A stretch of DNA of 64,000 nt from JAFAGX01 sp035623335 (GTDB lineage Bacteria; Acidobacteriota; Terriglobia; Terriglobales; Acidobacteriaceae): contig DASPTQ010000320.1 in NCBI GenBank assembly GCA_035623335.1, forward strand, positions 76,136 through 140,135, written 5' to 3'. Positions 51,412 through 60,506 of this stretch are shown one piece after another. Numbering within the stretch: the first letter of the stretch is position 1; the number at the start of each line of letters is the position of its first letter. The notes under the pieces were generated by a model that did not search any database, was not told the DNA's origin, and saw only the letters and a list, made by a program, of their open reading frames with translations. The translations under genes and the position numbers were made by a program.

Positions 51412-53019
51412 ATGGGCTATATAAATAAGGAAGAAAAGGTAAACATCCTGATGGTGGACGATCAACCAGCCAAGCTGCTCACCTATGAGGTCGTCCTGAA
51501 GGAGCTCGGTGAAAACCTCATTCGATCTAGTAGCGCCAGGGATGCTATGGAGGTACTGCTTAGAAACGACGTTGCTGTCGTATTGATGGATGTCAGCATG
51601 CCGGACCTTGATGGCTTTGAATTGGCCGATATGATTCGCCAACATCCACGGTTCGAAAGAACCGCCATCATCTTTATTTCCGGGGTGCACCTGACGGACT
51701 TCGACCGAATCAAGGGATATCAGCGTGGAGCGGTGGATTATATTACCGTTCCTGTTGTTCCCGAACTGCTGCGAGCTAAGGTCAGCGTATTTGCCGAACT
51801 TCATCGCAAAACGCGCCAACTGGAGCGCCTGAATCGGGAGTTAGAAGAGCGCGTCACCGGGCGGACTGAGGAACTCGATCGAAGGGCTGAAGCGCTCGAA
51901 CGGCTCAATCGTGAGCTCATACAGAAGAACCAGGAACTCAACGCCATCCTGCAGACCGCTCCTGACATCATCTTCAGTCGGCGGCATGATGGAGCCAGGG
52001 ATTATATCAGCGGCCGATTCTATGAATACACAGGAGCTGCTACGGGCTCGGCCAGTGGTTTCGGCTGGTTGGAGTACGTTCACCCGCAAGATCGCGAGCG
52101 AAGCATCGCGGAGTGGAACTTCTGCGTCCGGTCTGGTGATAACTACGAGTCGGAGTACCGCTTGCGCGGATCGAATGGAACCTATCGCTGGTTCCGTGCT
52201 CGGGCCGTGCCCATTCGAGATCACGAGGGTAGACCAATCCGGTGGTACGGTACTTGTTCTGACATTCATGATCGCAAACTGTTAGAACAGTCCATTCGTG
52301 ACAATGCTTTAGAACTGGAGAAGATAGTCGATGACAGGACTTTCGCTCTCCGGCAGCTTTCCAGCCGCCTGATGAAAATCCAAGATGAAGAACGGCGCCG
52401 AGTAGCCAGGGAACTTCACGACGGCCTAGGCCAGAATCTGGCGGCCGCCAAGATGCGGCTCGATACGCTTCTTCATTTGGGCCCCGGACACGAGCCGGAG
52501 GTGAAGGAAACAGTCGAGATTATTAATAATGCTATTCAGCAGGTTCGCAGTGTATCTCATCTCTTGCATCCGCCCTTGCTCGACGAAGTTGGCCTGCTTT
52601 CGGCACTTCAGTGGTATCTCGACGGACTCACTAAACGGAGCAACCTCGAAACCTCACTCATCGTCTCGCCTGGCGACTTGCCCAGGCTGACACCGGAACT
52701 CGAGACCGCCGTTTTCCGGATCATCCAGGAGGCTCTCACGAACGTGTATCGGCATTCAGGTGCAAGCCATGCGCGTGTGACGCTGTGCTGGCAAGATGGC
52801 CATCTGACCGTGACCGTGCAGGATGACGGCAAAGGAGTGGAAGAGCGGACGGTGCAACTACAGCCCGACGGCATTGGCGTCGGCATTGGTGGAATGCGAC
52901 AAAGGGCCAAGGAGTTTGGAGGGGAACTGAGGATGGTGAATACCAATCCCGGCACAAAGGTCGAGGTAGTCATTCCCTGTGAGGACGCTGTGCCCCTTCA
53001 GGTGACCGCGACTGCCTGA
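51412..53019 (+). CDS. Hybrid REC-PAS-HisKA_3 histidine kinase
   Basis: The 535-residue soluble protein begins with a receiver domain (KVNILMVDDQPAKLL, phospho-acceptor Asp60 in VVLMDVSMPDLDGFEL), then a coiled coil (LERLNRELEERVTGRTEELD), one PAS/PAC unit (about 175-300, FGWLEYVHPQDRERS), HisKA_3 with His336 in RRRVARELHDGLGQN, and an ATPase domain ending GIGGMRQRAKEFGGELRMV. A receiver at the N-terminus means another kinase may control it. ATG at 51412 follows AAGGAG; earlier in-frame codons to 51268 look non-coding. Confidence 0.92.
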   Translation: MGYINKEEKVNILMVDDQPAKLLTYEVVLKELGENLIRSSSARDAMEVLLRNDVAVVLMDVSMPDLDGFELADMIRQHPRFERTAIIFISGVHLTDFDRIKGYQRGAVDYITVPVVPELLRAKVSVFAELHRKTRQLERLNRELEERVTGRTEELDRRAEALERLNRELIQKNQELNAILQTAPDIIFSRRHDGARDYISGRFYEYTGAATGSASGFGWLEYVHPQDRERSIAEWNFCVRSGDNYESEYRLRGSNGTYRWFRARAVPIRDHEGRPIRWYGTCSDIHDRKLLEQSIRDNALELEKIVDDRTFALRQLSSRLMKIQDEERRRVARELHDGLGQNLAAAKMRLDTLLHLGPGHEPEVKETVEIINNAIQQVRSVSHLLHPPLLDEVGLLSALQWYLDGLTKRSNLETSLIVSPGDLPRLTPELETAVFRIIQEALTNVYRHSGASHARVTLCWQDGHLTVTVQDDGKGVEERTVQLQPDGIGVGIGGMRQRAKEFGGELRMVNTNPGTKVEVVIPCEDAVPLQVTATA

Positions 53020-53371
53020 ACGGTTTACCGTTTCGTTGGTGATTCAACTTCATCTCATCCTGACTCTTAATGCGAGCCGGCGCTAAAGTGAGATAGAGAA
53101 CCGCCACATTTCCGTAAAGCGCTGCAGAGTCTACCTCTCGGCGGCCCGAACAGCGAGCTAACCTGGAAATCGCCGACCCCTGGATCGGGAAGGGAACCCC
53201 GGCCGCGAGCCCATCATCGAACCAAACCGATAAGAATGCCCAGCCTGGCCGCGGATGTGCCCGCCTGCAGGCGCCCTCTGCACTCATTTACGGGGCAGAA
53301 CTGACAAACCCAAGGAGCGGTAACCCTCATCCAATCTGCGCCGATGTACTTGGAAGAGGGATCATAAAACG
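53020..53371. other. 352-bp gap, no gene seen
   Basis: No coding character, clear terminator or repeat between the hybrid kinase and the response regulator. Confidence 0.4.
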
Positions 53372-54031
53372 GTGCCCATCAAGTGCGTGATAGTCGTCGC
53401 CGATGCAAAATCCAGGCAGGCCCTAAGGAGTGCGCTCGAGAATGAAAGCGACATCGAAATCATTGCGGAAGCTGACAGCCCGGCGGAGGCGCTCGAAAAG
53501 GTTCGCCAGGTTAGAACGGACATCCTCCTCATAGACACCAGCAAGCTCGGAACGACAGGCCTCGAGGCAGCCCGACTCATGACGAAGGATTCCGAAGGTA
53601 CGCGTCTGATCTTTGTGGCTGTGCAAGAGGAGGAAGAGGACCTGCGGCGCTGTCTGGATGTGGGAGCCTCCGGATACATCGCCAAGGACGCTTCGGCTGC
53701 CCGTCTGATTGGTGCCGTGCGAGATGTACATCAGGGACGTAAGTACCTGAGCCCACAATTTCTGGGCAAACTCGTAGATAGTCTCCGATTCCGTCAGGCC
53801 CCGCTCGGACAAGCCCAAGCCGGAATCCTGACACCTAGAGAGCTTGAAGTGTTAAAGATGATTGCGGAAGGTAAGTCGGTGAAGGAGATTGCTCACCAGC
53901 TTGGTCTAAGCATCAAGACTGTGGATGCCCACAAGTCCAATCTCATGCGGAAGCTTGACATCCACAACAAGGTGCAGCTCGTGATTTACGCCATCCAGAA
54001 TCAAATCTTGAAGCTGCCGACGGAACACTAA
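53372..54031 (+). CDS. NarL/FixJ-family response regulator
   Basis: The 219-residue protein has a receiver domain with Asp55 in ILLIDTSKLG, GASGYIAKDASAARLIGAV, and a LuxR-type helix-turn-helix (LTPRELEVLKMIAEGKSVKE, IAHQLGLSIKTVDAHKSNLM). The usual receiver acidic pair near the N-terminus is weak (VVADAKSRQ, a single Asp instead of DD), so phosphorylation may be altered. The start is GTG. It is the natural partner of the HisKA_3 kinases at 46.4 and 51.4 kb. Confidence 0.9.
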   Translation: MPIKCVIVVADAKSRQALRSALENESDIEIIAEADSPAEALEKVRQVRTDILLIDTSKLGTTGLEAARLMTKDSEGTRLIFVAVQEEEEDLRRCLDVGASGYIAKDASAARLIGAVRDVHQGRKYLSPQFLGKLVDSLRFRQAPLGQAQAGILTPRELEVLKMIAEGKSVKEIAHQLGLSIKTVDAHKSNLMRKLDIHNKVQLVIYAIQNQILKLPTEH

Positions 54032-54387
54032 TCGGAGCCTGGTACCAAGAATTCAGACCTGGTCGGACGTCTGAGGTAACCAGATGACCATAGAGGCAAT
54101 CGATTGTGCTCAAAGGCCGCGGTTCCGGACTGCTGCTATAAGACTGGTACTTTACATCTCCCGACCGGGACGGCGAAATCAGGTAAACACGGGAGGCTGC
54201 GACTTTGACGACCTGACGAGCACTGCTTTTTGGGTGCTTCTACAACAAAGAGACGGCAAGTTCTAGAGCATCTAAGCGGGGAATCTACAGCTGAGCGGGG
54301 ATGGCAGCCGGTGCTCATGGCGCCTAGTCTTTGGGAAGCAAGTGCAATCAAATTTCGGTGTTCATGTGAGCACACAAGAGGTGAAAA
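54032..54387. other. 356-bp gap, no gene seen
   Basis: Short open frames only, with no ribosome sites. Nothing recognised. Confidence 0.4.
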
Positions 54388-55182
54388 ATGACATTGATGA
54401 AACGGACAACGGTGAGTTGCCTCGTGGCGGTGACAGCGTCCGTCTTGGTCTTCGCCCTCCCGGGCTGGGCAGACGACAAAGATACCAACAACGCAAACGA
54501 TCAATCGGACATCGTCAAGCGCATCCAGGCTTCTGCCGACGTCCTGAATGAGATCATGGGTGCGCCGGACAAGGCCATACCGGACAAAGTCTTGAGTGAC
54601 GCGCGCTGCATCGCAATCGTGCCTTCGATGGTTAAGATCGCCGTCGTGTTTGGCGGCAACCACGGTAAGGGTATTGCCACCTGCCGGACGGATCACGGTT
54701 GGAGCGCGCCTGCCCCCATCACATTGACGGGAGGAAGCTTCGGTCTGCAGTTTGGAGGACAGGCGGTGGACGTAGTCATGCTCGTGATGAATGAGAAGGG
54801 CATGAACGCATTGCTTTCGAGCAAATTTAAACTTGGAGCCGACGCATCCGCGGCCGCCGGTCCGATTGGGCGTGACGCCGGCGCTGACACAGACTGGAAA
54901 ATGAAGGCCGAGGTACTGACCTATTCGCGCGCTCGCGGGGTCTTCGCCGGGGTTGATCTTAATGGATCGTCCATCACCCAGGATAAGGACGAGACGCGAA
55001 TCTTGTATGGCAAGATGGAGCCGTTCAAGGGTGTCCTTTATGGCGACGTCCCCGCTCCCAAGAGCAGCCATGAATTCCTGCAGACTCTGGCCAAGTACGC
55101 TCCGAATACGCCTAGCCCGAAACAGAGCAGTTTGGCTCCCGGTCCGGTCTCAACCCCCACTGGAACCTCGGGCAACAAATAG
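54388..55182 (+). CDS. Secreted SYLF (Ysc84)-domain lipid-binding protein
   Basis: The 264-residue protein has a signal peptide (CLVAVTASVLVFALPGWADD) and a SYLF domain: IPDKVLSDARCIAIVPSMVK, GGNHGKGIATCRTDHGWSAP, GGSFGLQFGGQAVDVVMLVM, YSRARGVFAGVDLNGSSIT. SYLF domains bind membrane phosphoinositides in eukaryotes; bacterial secreted forms are common and their role is unclear. A Pro/Ser-rich tail ends the protein. GAGGTG precedes the ATG. A strong terminator follows. Confidence 0.85.
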   Translation: MTLMKRTTVSCLVAVTASVLVFALPGWADDKDTNNANDQSDIVKRIQASADVLNEIMGAPDKAIPDKVLSDARCIAIVPSMVKIAVVFGGNHGKGIATCRTDHGWSAPAPITLTGGSFGLQFGGQAVDVVMLVMNEKGMNALLSSKFKLGADASAAAGPIGRDAGADTDWKMKAEVLTYSRARGVFAGVDLNGSSITQDKDETRILYGKMEPFKGVLYGDVPAPKSSHEFLQTLAKYAPNTPSPKQSSLAPGPVSTPTGTSGNK

Positions 55183-55254
55183 CCTGGCTAGCGTGATCAC
55201 ACGGTAGGTTGACACCATTCGCACGCACCGCCGAATCGAAGACCATGTCAGTGC

Positions 55255-55282
55255 AAGGCTCCCTTCCGGGGAGCCTTTTTTT
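55255..55282 (+). terminator. Intrinsic terminator after the SYLF gene
   Basis: AAGGCTCCC (55255-55263), loop TTCCG and GGGAGCCTT (55269-55277) form a perfect 9-bp stem that runs into seven Ts (55276-55282). Confidence 0.9.
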
Positions 55283-55372
55283 CCCGGAGGAACTCTCGCT
55301 ACAGAACCCCCTGAGAGGATTGGGACTTGTCACCTCCTAGGAACGAGAGAAGGAATCAAACATGGGAATTGC

Positions 55373-55627
55373 CTACTGGCCGCTTCTGCCTCGGTGGCGT
55401 CGCTCCATTTTGCAACGCTCCATTTTGCGACGCTCAAGCCGAAGAGGAGGCGGCGGCTGAGCGATTGTTTGTTTGGCATCGCAAACCAGCTCCTTGAGGT
55501 AAGCTAGCTGCGCGCGCAATGCAAGCCTCAGATCAGAAACGGCCTGGGCGAACTCTGCGGGATCCTTCGTTGCTATGACTTTCGCGCATAGGTCGCTAAT
55601 CCTTTTCTGCTGAGAGGAACGAGACAT
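55373..55627 (-). CDS. Small hypothetical protein
   Basis: The 84-residue product is helical (SSQQKRISDLCAKVIATKDP, AQAVSDLRLALRAQLAYLKE) with a basic Pro/Arg C-terminus. Short proteins of this style are frequent in Acidobacteria by my recollection, but I cannot name a family. ATG at 55627 starts the helical part; a longer form from 55705 has weaker composition. Its 3' end contains a short direct repeat (CGCTCCATTTTGC twice near 55402-55430). Confidence 0.45.
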   Translation of the reverse strand: MSRSSQQKRISDLCAKVIATKDPAEFAQAVSDLRLALRAQLAYLKELVCDAKQTIAQPPPPLRLERRKMERCKMERRHRGRSGQ

Positions 55628-55839
55628 CCCGCACGCCATGCCACAGACTGTTTCCCTTGTTCGATACAGTACATTCGGTAGGACAGCCTTAGTTTCGAAG
55701 GGCAAGGTATGAAGTGGAAAAGCCAGCTGTTTCTAGCAGAATCCCTGCTTCTCTTTACTTTGTGCAAAAGGGGAGTTTGCCGGGAACTGCCGTCGATGGA
55801 GGGGGCTAGCCATGAGAACTTGGGGCTATTGCGCAAAGA

Positions 55840-56298
55840 TTATTCGGCGGGGATCAGGCTGGTGTGGGTGGCAATACATCTCCAGTTGCCATTTTCGTAA
55901 ACCCAGGTATCGGTGAACCGCCCCCAGTGATCGAAGGGTTTGTCTCGGTAGGTGCCCTTCGTATGATATTTTCCGATCACGACGGCTACATTCGAATACG
56001 TCATCACTTGCATGTCCTCGTTGGTCACCATGGTGGGCTTGTAAGAGGGATCCTTGTTGTCGGTTAGGAACTGAGCCTTATTCATGACTGTACCGTCATA
56101 GTCGGTATAGACATACTTGTCCGACACCAATGTTTGCAACGCCCTGGAGTCACGCTGCAACTGAGCCAGGTTCCAACTGTTTTCGAGAGCTAAAAGCTTG
56201 GCCTGGTCTGCACCCGCATCGTCTGCATGCGTAATCGCAGGCAACGTCGCAATTCCCATTGCGAGCACCACCAAGCGTAAGCAGAATCGAGATTTCAT
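55840..56298 (-). CDS. Secreted SnoaL/NTF2-like protein
   Basis: The 152-residue protein has a signal peptide (LRLVVLAMGIATLPAITHAD) and an NTF2-like alpha+beta cone fold of the DUF4440 type: LALENSWNLAQLQRDSRALQ, SDKYVYTDYDGTVMNKAQF, VVIGKYHTKGTYRD, RFTDTWVYENGNWRCIATHT. Such domains bind small ligands or act as isomerases; no catalytic residues can be assigned here. Confidence 0.82.
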   Translation of the reverse strand: MKSRFCLRLVVLAMGIATLPAITHADDAGADQAKLLALENSWNLAQLQRDSRALQTLVSDKYVYTDYDGTVMNKAQFLTDNKDPSYKPTMVTNEDMQVMTYSNVAVVIGKYHTKGTYRDKPFDHWGRFTDTWVYENGNWRCIATHTSLIPAE

Positions 56299-56640
56299 GG
56301 TCGTCCGGCTACCCTCGAACTGGGTTCGTACGGCAATCTGGGAGGCTGCGAAGAACTGACTGGGAAAACAAACCGTTCGGCAGCAACATGGTCTATCGCT
56401 TAGATTACTACTGAGATTTGTCCCTCACTACGTCACGGAAGTAATTTCGCACTCACATCGCGCGTCATCCGCGTCCATGTTGTTGCAACGATTGTAATAG
56501 TCACGGCAGAGGTGCCCAGTGGTGCGCCAACCATCGGACAATCCATGAAAAGCGGGTCTTCTCTCGAATGTTGAACGACTTCAATCAGCAGCTTGCATCT
56601 TTCTACGCGGCTCACGCATCCCTTTCCCGGCCTTTGATCC
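56299..56640. other. 342-bp gap, no gene seen
   Basis: Between the NTF2-like gene and the MgtE fragment no coding frame, promoter or hairpin stands out. Confidence 0.4.
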
Positions 56641-56904
56641 GTGCTCCGACGATGGAACGGAATCTATTATGATGTGGCGCTGTTTAGGATTTCGCGGACC
56701 CTGATTCTCGCAGGAACCATTCTATGTAGCCTAATTGGTGTCGTTACCTTCGGAACCATCGCCGGATCGATGCTGCCATTCATTCTGCGGCGCTGCGGTC
56801 TGAATCCAGCGAGCGCGTCCGCCCCGTTTGTGGCGACCCTGGTCGACGTGACCGGATTAGTGATTTACTTTTCCATCGCGAGAGTCATCATGCTGCGAGC
56901 CTGA
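56641..56904 (+). pseudogene. C-terminal fragment of the magnesium transporter MgtE
   Basis: The last 65 codons read FGTIAGSMLPFILRRCGLNP then ASASAPFVATLVDVTGLVIY, the final two membrane helices of MgtE, including the conserved P-F-V-x-T-L-x-D-V-T-G segment that lines the pore. The cytoplasmic N and CBS domains and first helices (over 350 residues) are missing, so this is a deletion remnant. The upstream 20 residues are not MgtE-like. Confidence 0.8.
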
Positions 56905-57156
56905 GCGGCTGCGGGCCCCGATCCTCACGATGGTTGCAATATTAATATTTGATGAATCGATTGCCTCTCTCTGCGGCATTCGCTATGCTTTCACGATTCC
57001 CTGAGGGTGGCGAGCAGACGAACGGTTGCCGCCGGGTTCCTACCGTGAGCAACGGATGTTTCAAGAAGTTTCCCATGCCAGACAAATCCGTAGCCATAGT
57101 CGTCTGCGTTGCCCGCGGGGACCGCACCCACGGTGGCAGGCTGAGGAGGGATATCT

Positions 57157-59277
57157 ATGAGCGGACTTGCTCTTGTCTCAATTGGTGATCATGGAGCGCT
57201 AAACACTCGCCTTTCCGAGGAACTGTCCGACGTTTGGATCGATCGTGATCTGAGTTGGCTGGATTTTAATCAGCGGGTTCTGGCCCAGGCTCTCGACGAG
57301 CGCACACCGTTGCTCGAAAGAGCAAAGTTTCTGGCGATTTTCACTTCCAACCTCGACGAGTTCTTCATGAAACGCGTGTCGGTGCTGCGCCAGGGCCCAG
57401 GCGAGGCGCAGCGCGCTCTGCTGCGGCAAGTGCGGGAGAAACTGCTTCCCATGCTTTCTCAGCAAGCCGACTGTTATCGTAAGACCTTGGTTCCCGGCCT
57501 GGCCAAGCACGGCATCCTGCTGCGCCGCTGGGACGAGCTGAGCCTGCGGCAGCAGGAAGAGGCCAGGGAATACTTCGACTCCTGCGTTTCCGCAGCCCTC
57601 ACGCCTTTGGTCATCGATCCCGAACATCCGTTTCCCTTTCTGTCGAATCTGTCCACGTCACTGACGTTCCGTTTGGAGGATCCGGAAAAGGCTGAAGTTA
57701 GATATGCCCGGGTGAAGGTTCCCGGAGTCCTGAAAAACTGGATTTCGCTCGGCGCTGATCTCGAGCCGAGTCAAAAGCTTTTCGTGCCCCTGGCAGAGGT
57801 GATCCGGGGCAACATTCACAAGCTCTACGAAGGGATGACGATCAGCGGCATGAGCGTATTACGGATAACCCGGGATGCGGAGGTGGAACTGGAGGACGAT
57901 TCCGCCGCAGAAGTTCGCGAGTTAGTTCGGGAACAGATTCGGCAACGTCGCTATGAACCCATCGTTCGCCTGGAATTTGGCCCGGGTGCCGACCCTGCCA
58001 TCAAACAGATTTTGCGCGAGCGCTTTCAACTCCTGCCGGGGGACGTGTACGACTTGGCGGAGGACGTGGACTACACGACGCTGTTTGAAATCGCGAGCTT
58101 GCCCCTTCCTGAGCTTCGCGACCGCCCCTGGAGTCCGCTGCAACATCCCTCGTTGCCCGAGGCTAGCGCCGGATTTTTTGCGGCCATTCAGGCTGGCGAC
58201 GTTTTGCTGCATCATCCCTACGACAGCTTTGACGGAACCATCGAACATTTCATCCGCATCGCGGCGGATGATCCGCAAACCGTTTCCATCAAGATGACGG
58301 CATATCGCATCGGCGACGATACGCCGTTTGTCCGGTCGCTTATCCGGGCCGCGGAATCCGGTAAACAAGTTGCTTGTGTGATGGAAATCAAGGCCCGCTT
58401 TGACGAGGAACGCAACCTTCACTGGGCGGCCGAGCTGGAGCGGGTGGGTGCGCATGTCACGTTCGGGGTAGCGGGTCTCAAAACTCATGCGAAGGTAGCT
58501 CTGGTCGTTCGCATGGAAGGTGACGGCTTGCGCTCCTACGTCCACATCGGCACCGGCAACTATCATGTAAAGACCGCTCGTCTCTACACCGATGTCGGGC
58601 TGCTGACCTGCGATCCGTTGCTCACCCGCGACGCGGTCAACCTTTTCCATTACCTGACCGGCCGGGCGCAGGCTCCCAAGTGCTTTGCACTGTTGGTGGC
58701 ACCCAAAACCATGCGGCCGCGCCTGCTCGAGCTAATCGCCCGCGAGGCGGACAATCGGCGCTCCGGCCGACCGGCTCGAATCGTCGCCAAGATGAATCAA
58801 CTGGAAGATCCCGACGTGATTCGCAGCTTGTGTGAGGCCTCCCAGGCGGGCGTACCGATCGATCTGATTATTCGCGGGTTCTGCTGCCTGCAGCCGGGAG
58901 TACCGGGTCGAACCGAAACCGTTCGGGTGCGATCGATCATCGGACGCTTCCTCGAGCACTGCCGGATCTTTCATTTTGCCAATGGCCAGGAGGATCCGAC
59001 GGCAGGGGAATTCTTCATTGGTTCGGCCGACTGGATGCACCGAAATCTTTCGAAACGGATCGAGGTGATGGCTCCCATCCTTGCCCCAGGTCCCAAGGCA
59101 AAGCTGTGGGAAATCTTAGACATCTGTCTTCGTGATCAGCGCCAGGCCTGGACGCTGGGTCCTGACGGTACGTATTGCCTATTGCAGCCCCAGGGAAATT
59201 CAGAAGGTCCGGAGACGATTGGCACGCAACAGACGCTGATGAACTTGGCACGCACCCGTGCCGGCGCGGGCGCATAG
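57157..59277 (+). CDS. ppk1: Polyphosphate kinase
   Basis: The 706-residue protein has the full PPK1 layout: RDLSWLDFNQRVLAQALDER near the start, FLAIFTSNLDEFFMKRV, SIKMTAYRIGDDTPFVRSL, and KTHAKVALVVR with His444, the autophosphorylated histidine (His435 in E. coli), plus YVHIGTGNYHVKTARLYTD and GSADWMHRNLSKRIEVM near the end. It polymerises ATP gamma-phosphate into polyphosphate. A GGAGGG ribosome site precedes the ATG. No exopolyphosphatase gene adjoins it. Confidence 0.96.
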   Translation: MSGLALVSIGDHGALNTRLSEELSDVWIDRDLSWLDFNQRVLAQALDERTPLLERAKFLAIFTSNLDEFFMKRVSVLRQGPGEAQRALLRQVREKLLPMLSQQADCYRKTLVPGLAKHGILLRRWDELSLRQQEEAREYFDSCVSAALTPLVIDPEHPFPFLSNLSTSLTFRLEDPEKAEVRYARVKVPGVLKNWISLGADLEPSQKLFVPLAEVIRGNIHKLYEGMTISGMSVLRITRDAEVELEDDSAAEVRELVREQIRQRRYEPIVRLEFGPGADPAIKQILRERFQLLPGDVYDLAEDVDYTTLFEIASLPLPELRDRPWSPLQHPSLPEASAGFFAAIQAGDVLLHHPYDSFDGTIEHFIRIAADDPQTVSIKMTAYRIGDDTPFVRSLIRAAESGKQVACVMEIKARFDEERNLHWAAELERVGAHVTFGVAGLKTHAKVALVVRMEGDGLRSYVHIGTGNYHVKTARLYTDVGLLTCDPLLTRDAVNLFHYLTGRAQAPKCFALLVAPKTMRPRLLELIAREADNRRSGRPARIVAKMNQLEDPDVIRSLCEASQAGVPIDLIIRGFCCLQPGVPGRTETVRVRSIIGRFLEHCRIFHFANGQEDPTAGEFFIGSADWMHRNLSKRIEVMAPILAPGPKAKLWEILDICLRDQRQAWTLGPDGTYCLLQPQGNSEGPETIGTQQTLMNLARTRAGAGA

Positions 59278-59329
59278 GGCCTGGAGACTGAGAGCAACGA
59301 CGTTGCAGCCCCGCAGGCCCAGGGTTCAC

Positions 59330-59446
59330 GAAGCGGAGCGCCTGGCCATCTTGAATGTGGCCAGCTCGGGGAATTTTTCAAGTGATCGAACGATCGCGCA
59401 ATACAATGCCGAAATCTGGAAAGCAGTGCCTTGTCCGGTGTCGTAG
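59330..59446 (+). pseudogene. C-terminal scrap of glycogen/starch phosphorylase
   Basis: The reading ERLAILNVASSGNFSSDRTI then AQYNAEIWKA matches the extreme C-terminus of GlgP-type phosphorylases (SILNxAxSGxFSSDRTIxxYxxxIW). The other roughly 800 residues are absent. It lies just after ppk1. Confidence 0.7.
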
Positions 59447-59555
59447 TGGCGCGTAGCCATTGGCGAAAAAGGGGGAGGCGGCCGGGGGCATCGCTCGCAG
59501 GTAAGCCCGTCACGGAGGCGGGTGTCGCCACCGCAAGGTGCCGGAGTACACACTT

Positions 59556-60251
59556 TCAGCGAGTCGCACCAAAGAGCGACCCTGCGCCTGCGGTAACTGC
59601 CATGGCCAGCGCACCCCAAAATCCGACGCGTAGGGCACCCGTGATCACCCTGGCGCCGCCTGCATAGGCGGCCCAGCCCCCGAGTGTCGCAAGGAAGAAC
59701 AAAGAGGCCCCAGCCACGACGGGGATCAGAAGAGCCTGTGGCGTGACGAATGCAGCCAAGAGCGGAAGCGCGGCTCCCACAGCGAAACTCGCGGCGGAAG
59801 ACAGTGCCGCCTGGATCGGATGTGCCGCAAGGACTGTCGAAATACCCAGTTCGTCGCGGGCATGGGCCCCGAGTGCATCATGGGCCATCAACTGCTCGGC
59901 GACCTGTTTAGCAAGTGCCGGATCGAGACCCCGGCTAACATAAATCGCAGCTAGTTCCTTGTGTTCACCGCGATCGTCTGCCCTTAGTTCTTTGCGCTCG
60001 AGGTCTAAATCAGCCTTTTCGGTGTCCGCTTGCGAGTGCACCGACACATATTCTCCCGCTGCCATCGACATGGCCCCCGCAACGAGGGAGGCGACACCCG
60101 CAACGAGGATATTGTGACGTTCCCCATGGGCCGCTGCCACCCCAAGGACGAGACTCGCCGTCGAAAGAATTCCGTCGTCGGCACCCAAAACCGCGGCTCG
60201 TAGCCATCCAACCCGTTCGGTGCGATGTCGTTCCAGGTGTCGTCGCGCCAT
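59556..60251 (-). CDS. VIT1/CCC1-family metal transporter
   Basis: The 231-residue membrane protein matches the VIT1/CCC1 pattern: LRAAVLGADDGILSTASLVL, VAGVASLVAGAMSMAAGEYV, SVHSQADTEKADLDLERKEL, and three further helices at the C-terminus (GAALPLLAAFVTPQALLIPV, LFFLATLGGWAAYAGGARVI). The family moves Fe2+ or Mn2+ across membranes by proton exchange. The region between helices 2 and 3 is the acidic, metal-binding cytoplasmic part. Confidence 0.88.
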   Translation of the reverse strand: MARRHLERHRTERVGWLRAAVLGADDGILSTASLVLGVAAAHGERHNILVAGVASLVAGAMSMAAGEYVSVHSQADTEKADLDLERKELRADDRGEHKELAAIYVSRGLDPALAKQVAEQLMAHDALGAHARDELGISTVLAAHPIQAALSSAASFAVGAALPLLAAFVTPQALLIPVVAGASLFFLATLGGWAAYAGGARVITGALRVGFWGALAMAVTAGAGSLFGATR

Positions 60252-60506
60252 GCCAGCCTCGCTTCAGGCACTCAATGTAGCTCATTTCTGCTTGCGAGGA
60301 TTCTTTCTTCATGAAGGCTACTCGATCTGAGGGTTGGAGCGACGAATTGTCCTGGCGAGAAAAGATCGAGGGCGACGTCCGACTGTCTGCAAGGGAACGG
60401 CAGCCCCATGAATCTAGCCCCATTTGATCAGGCGTGGTCGACAAACTGTTTTGAAACGTCTTATATTTTCAGCGAAATCGTTGTTTCGCAACCGAGGAGC
60501 TTCTCC

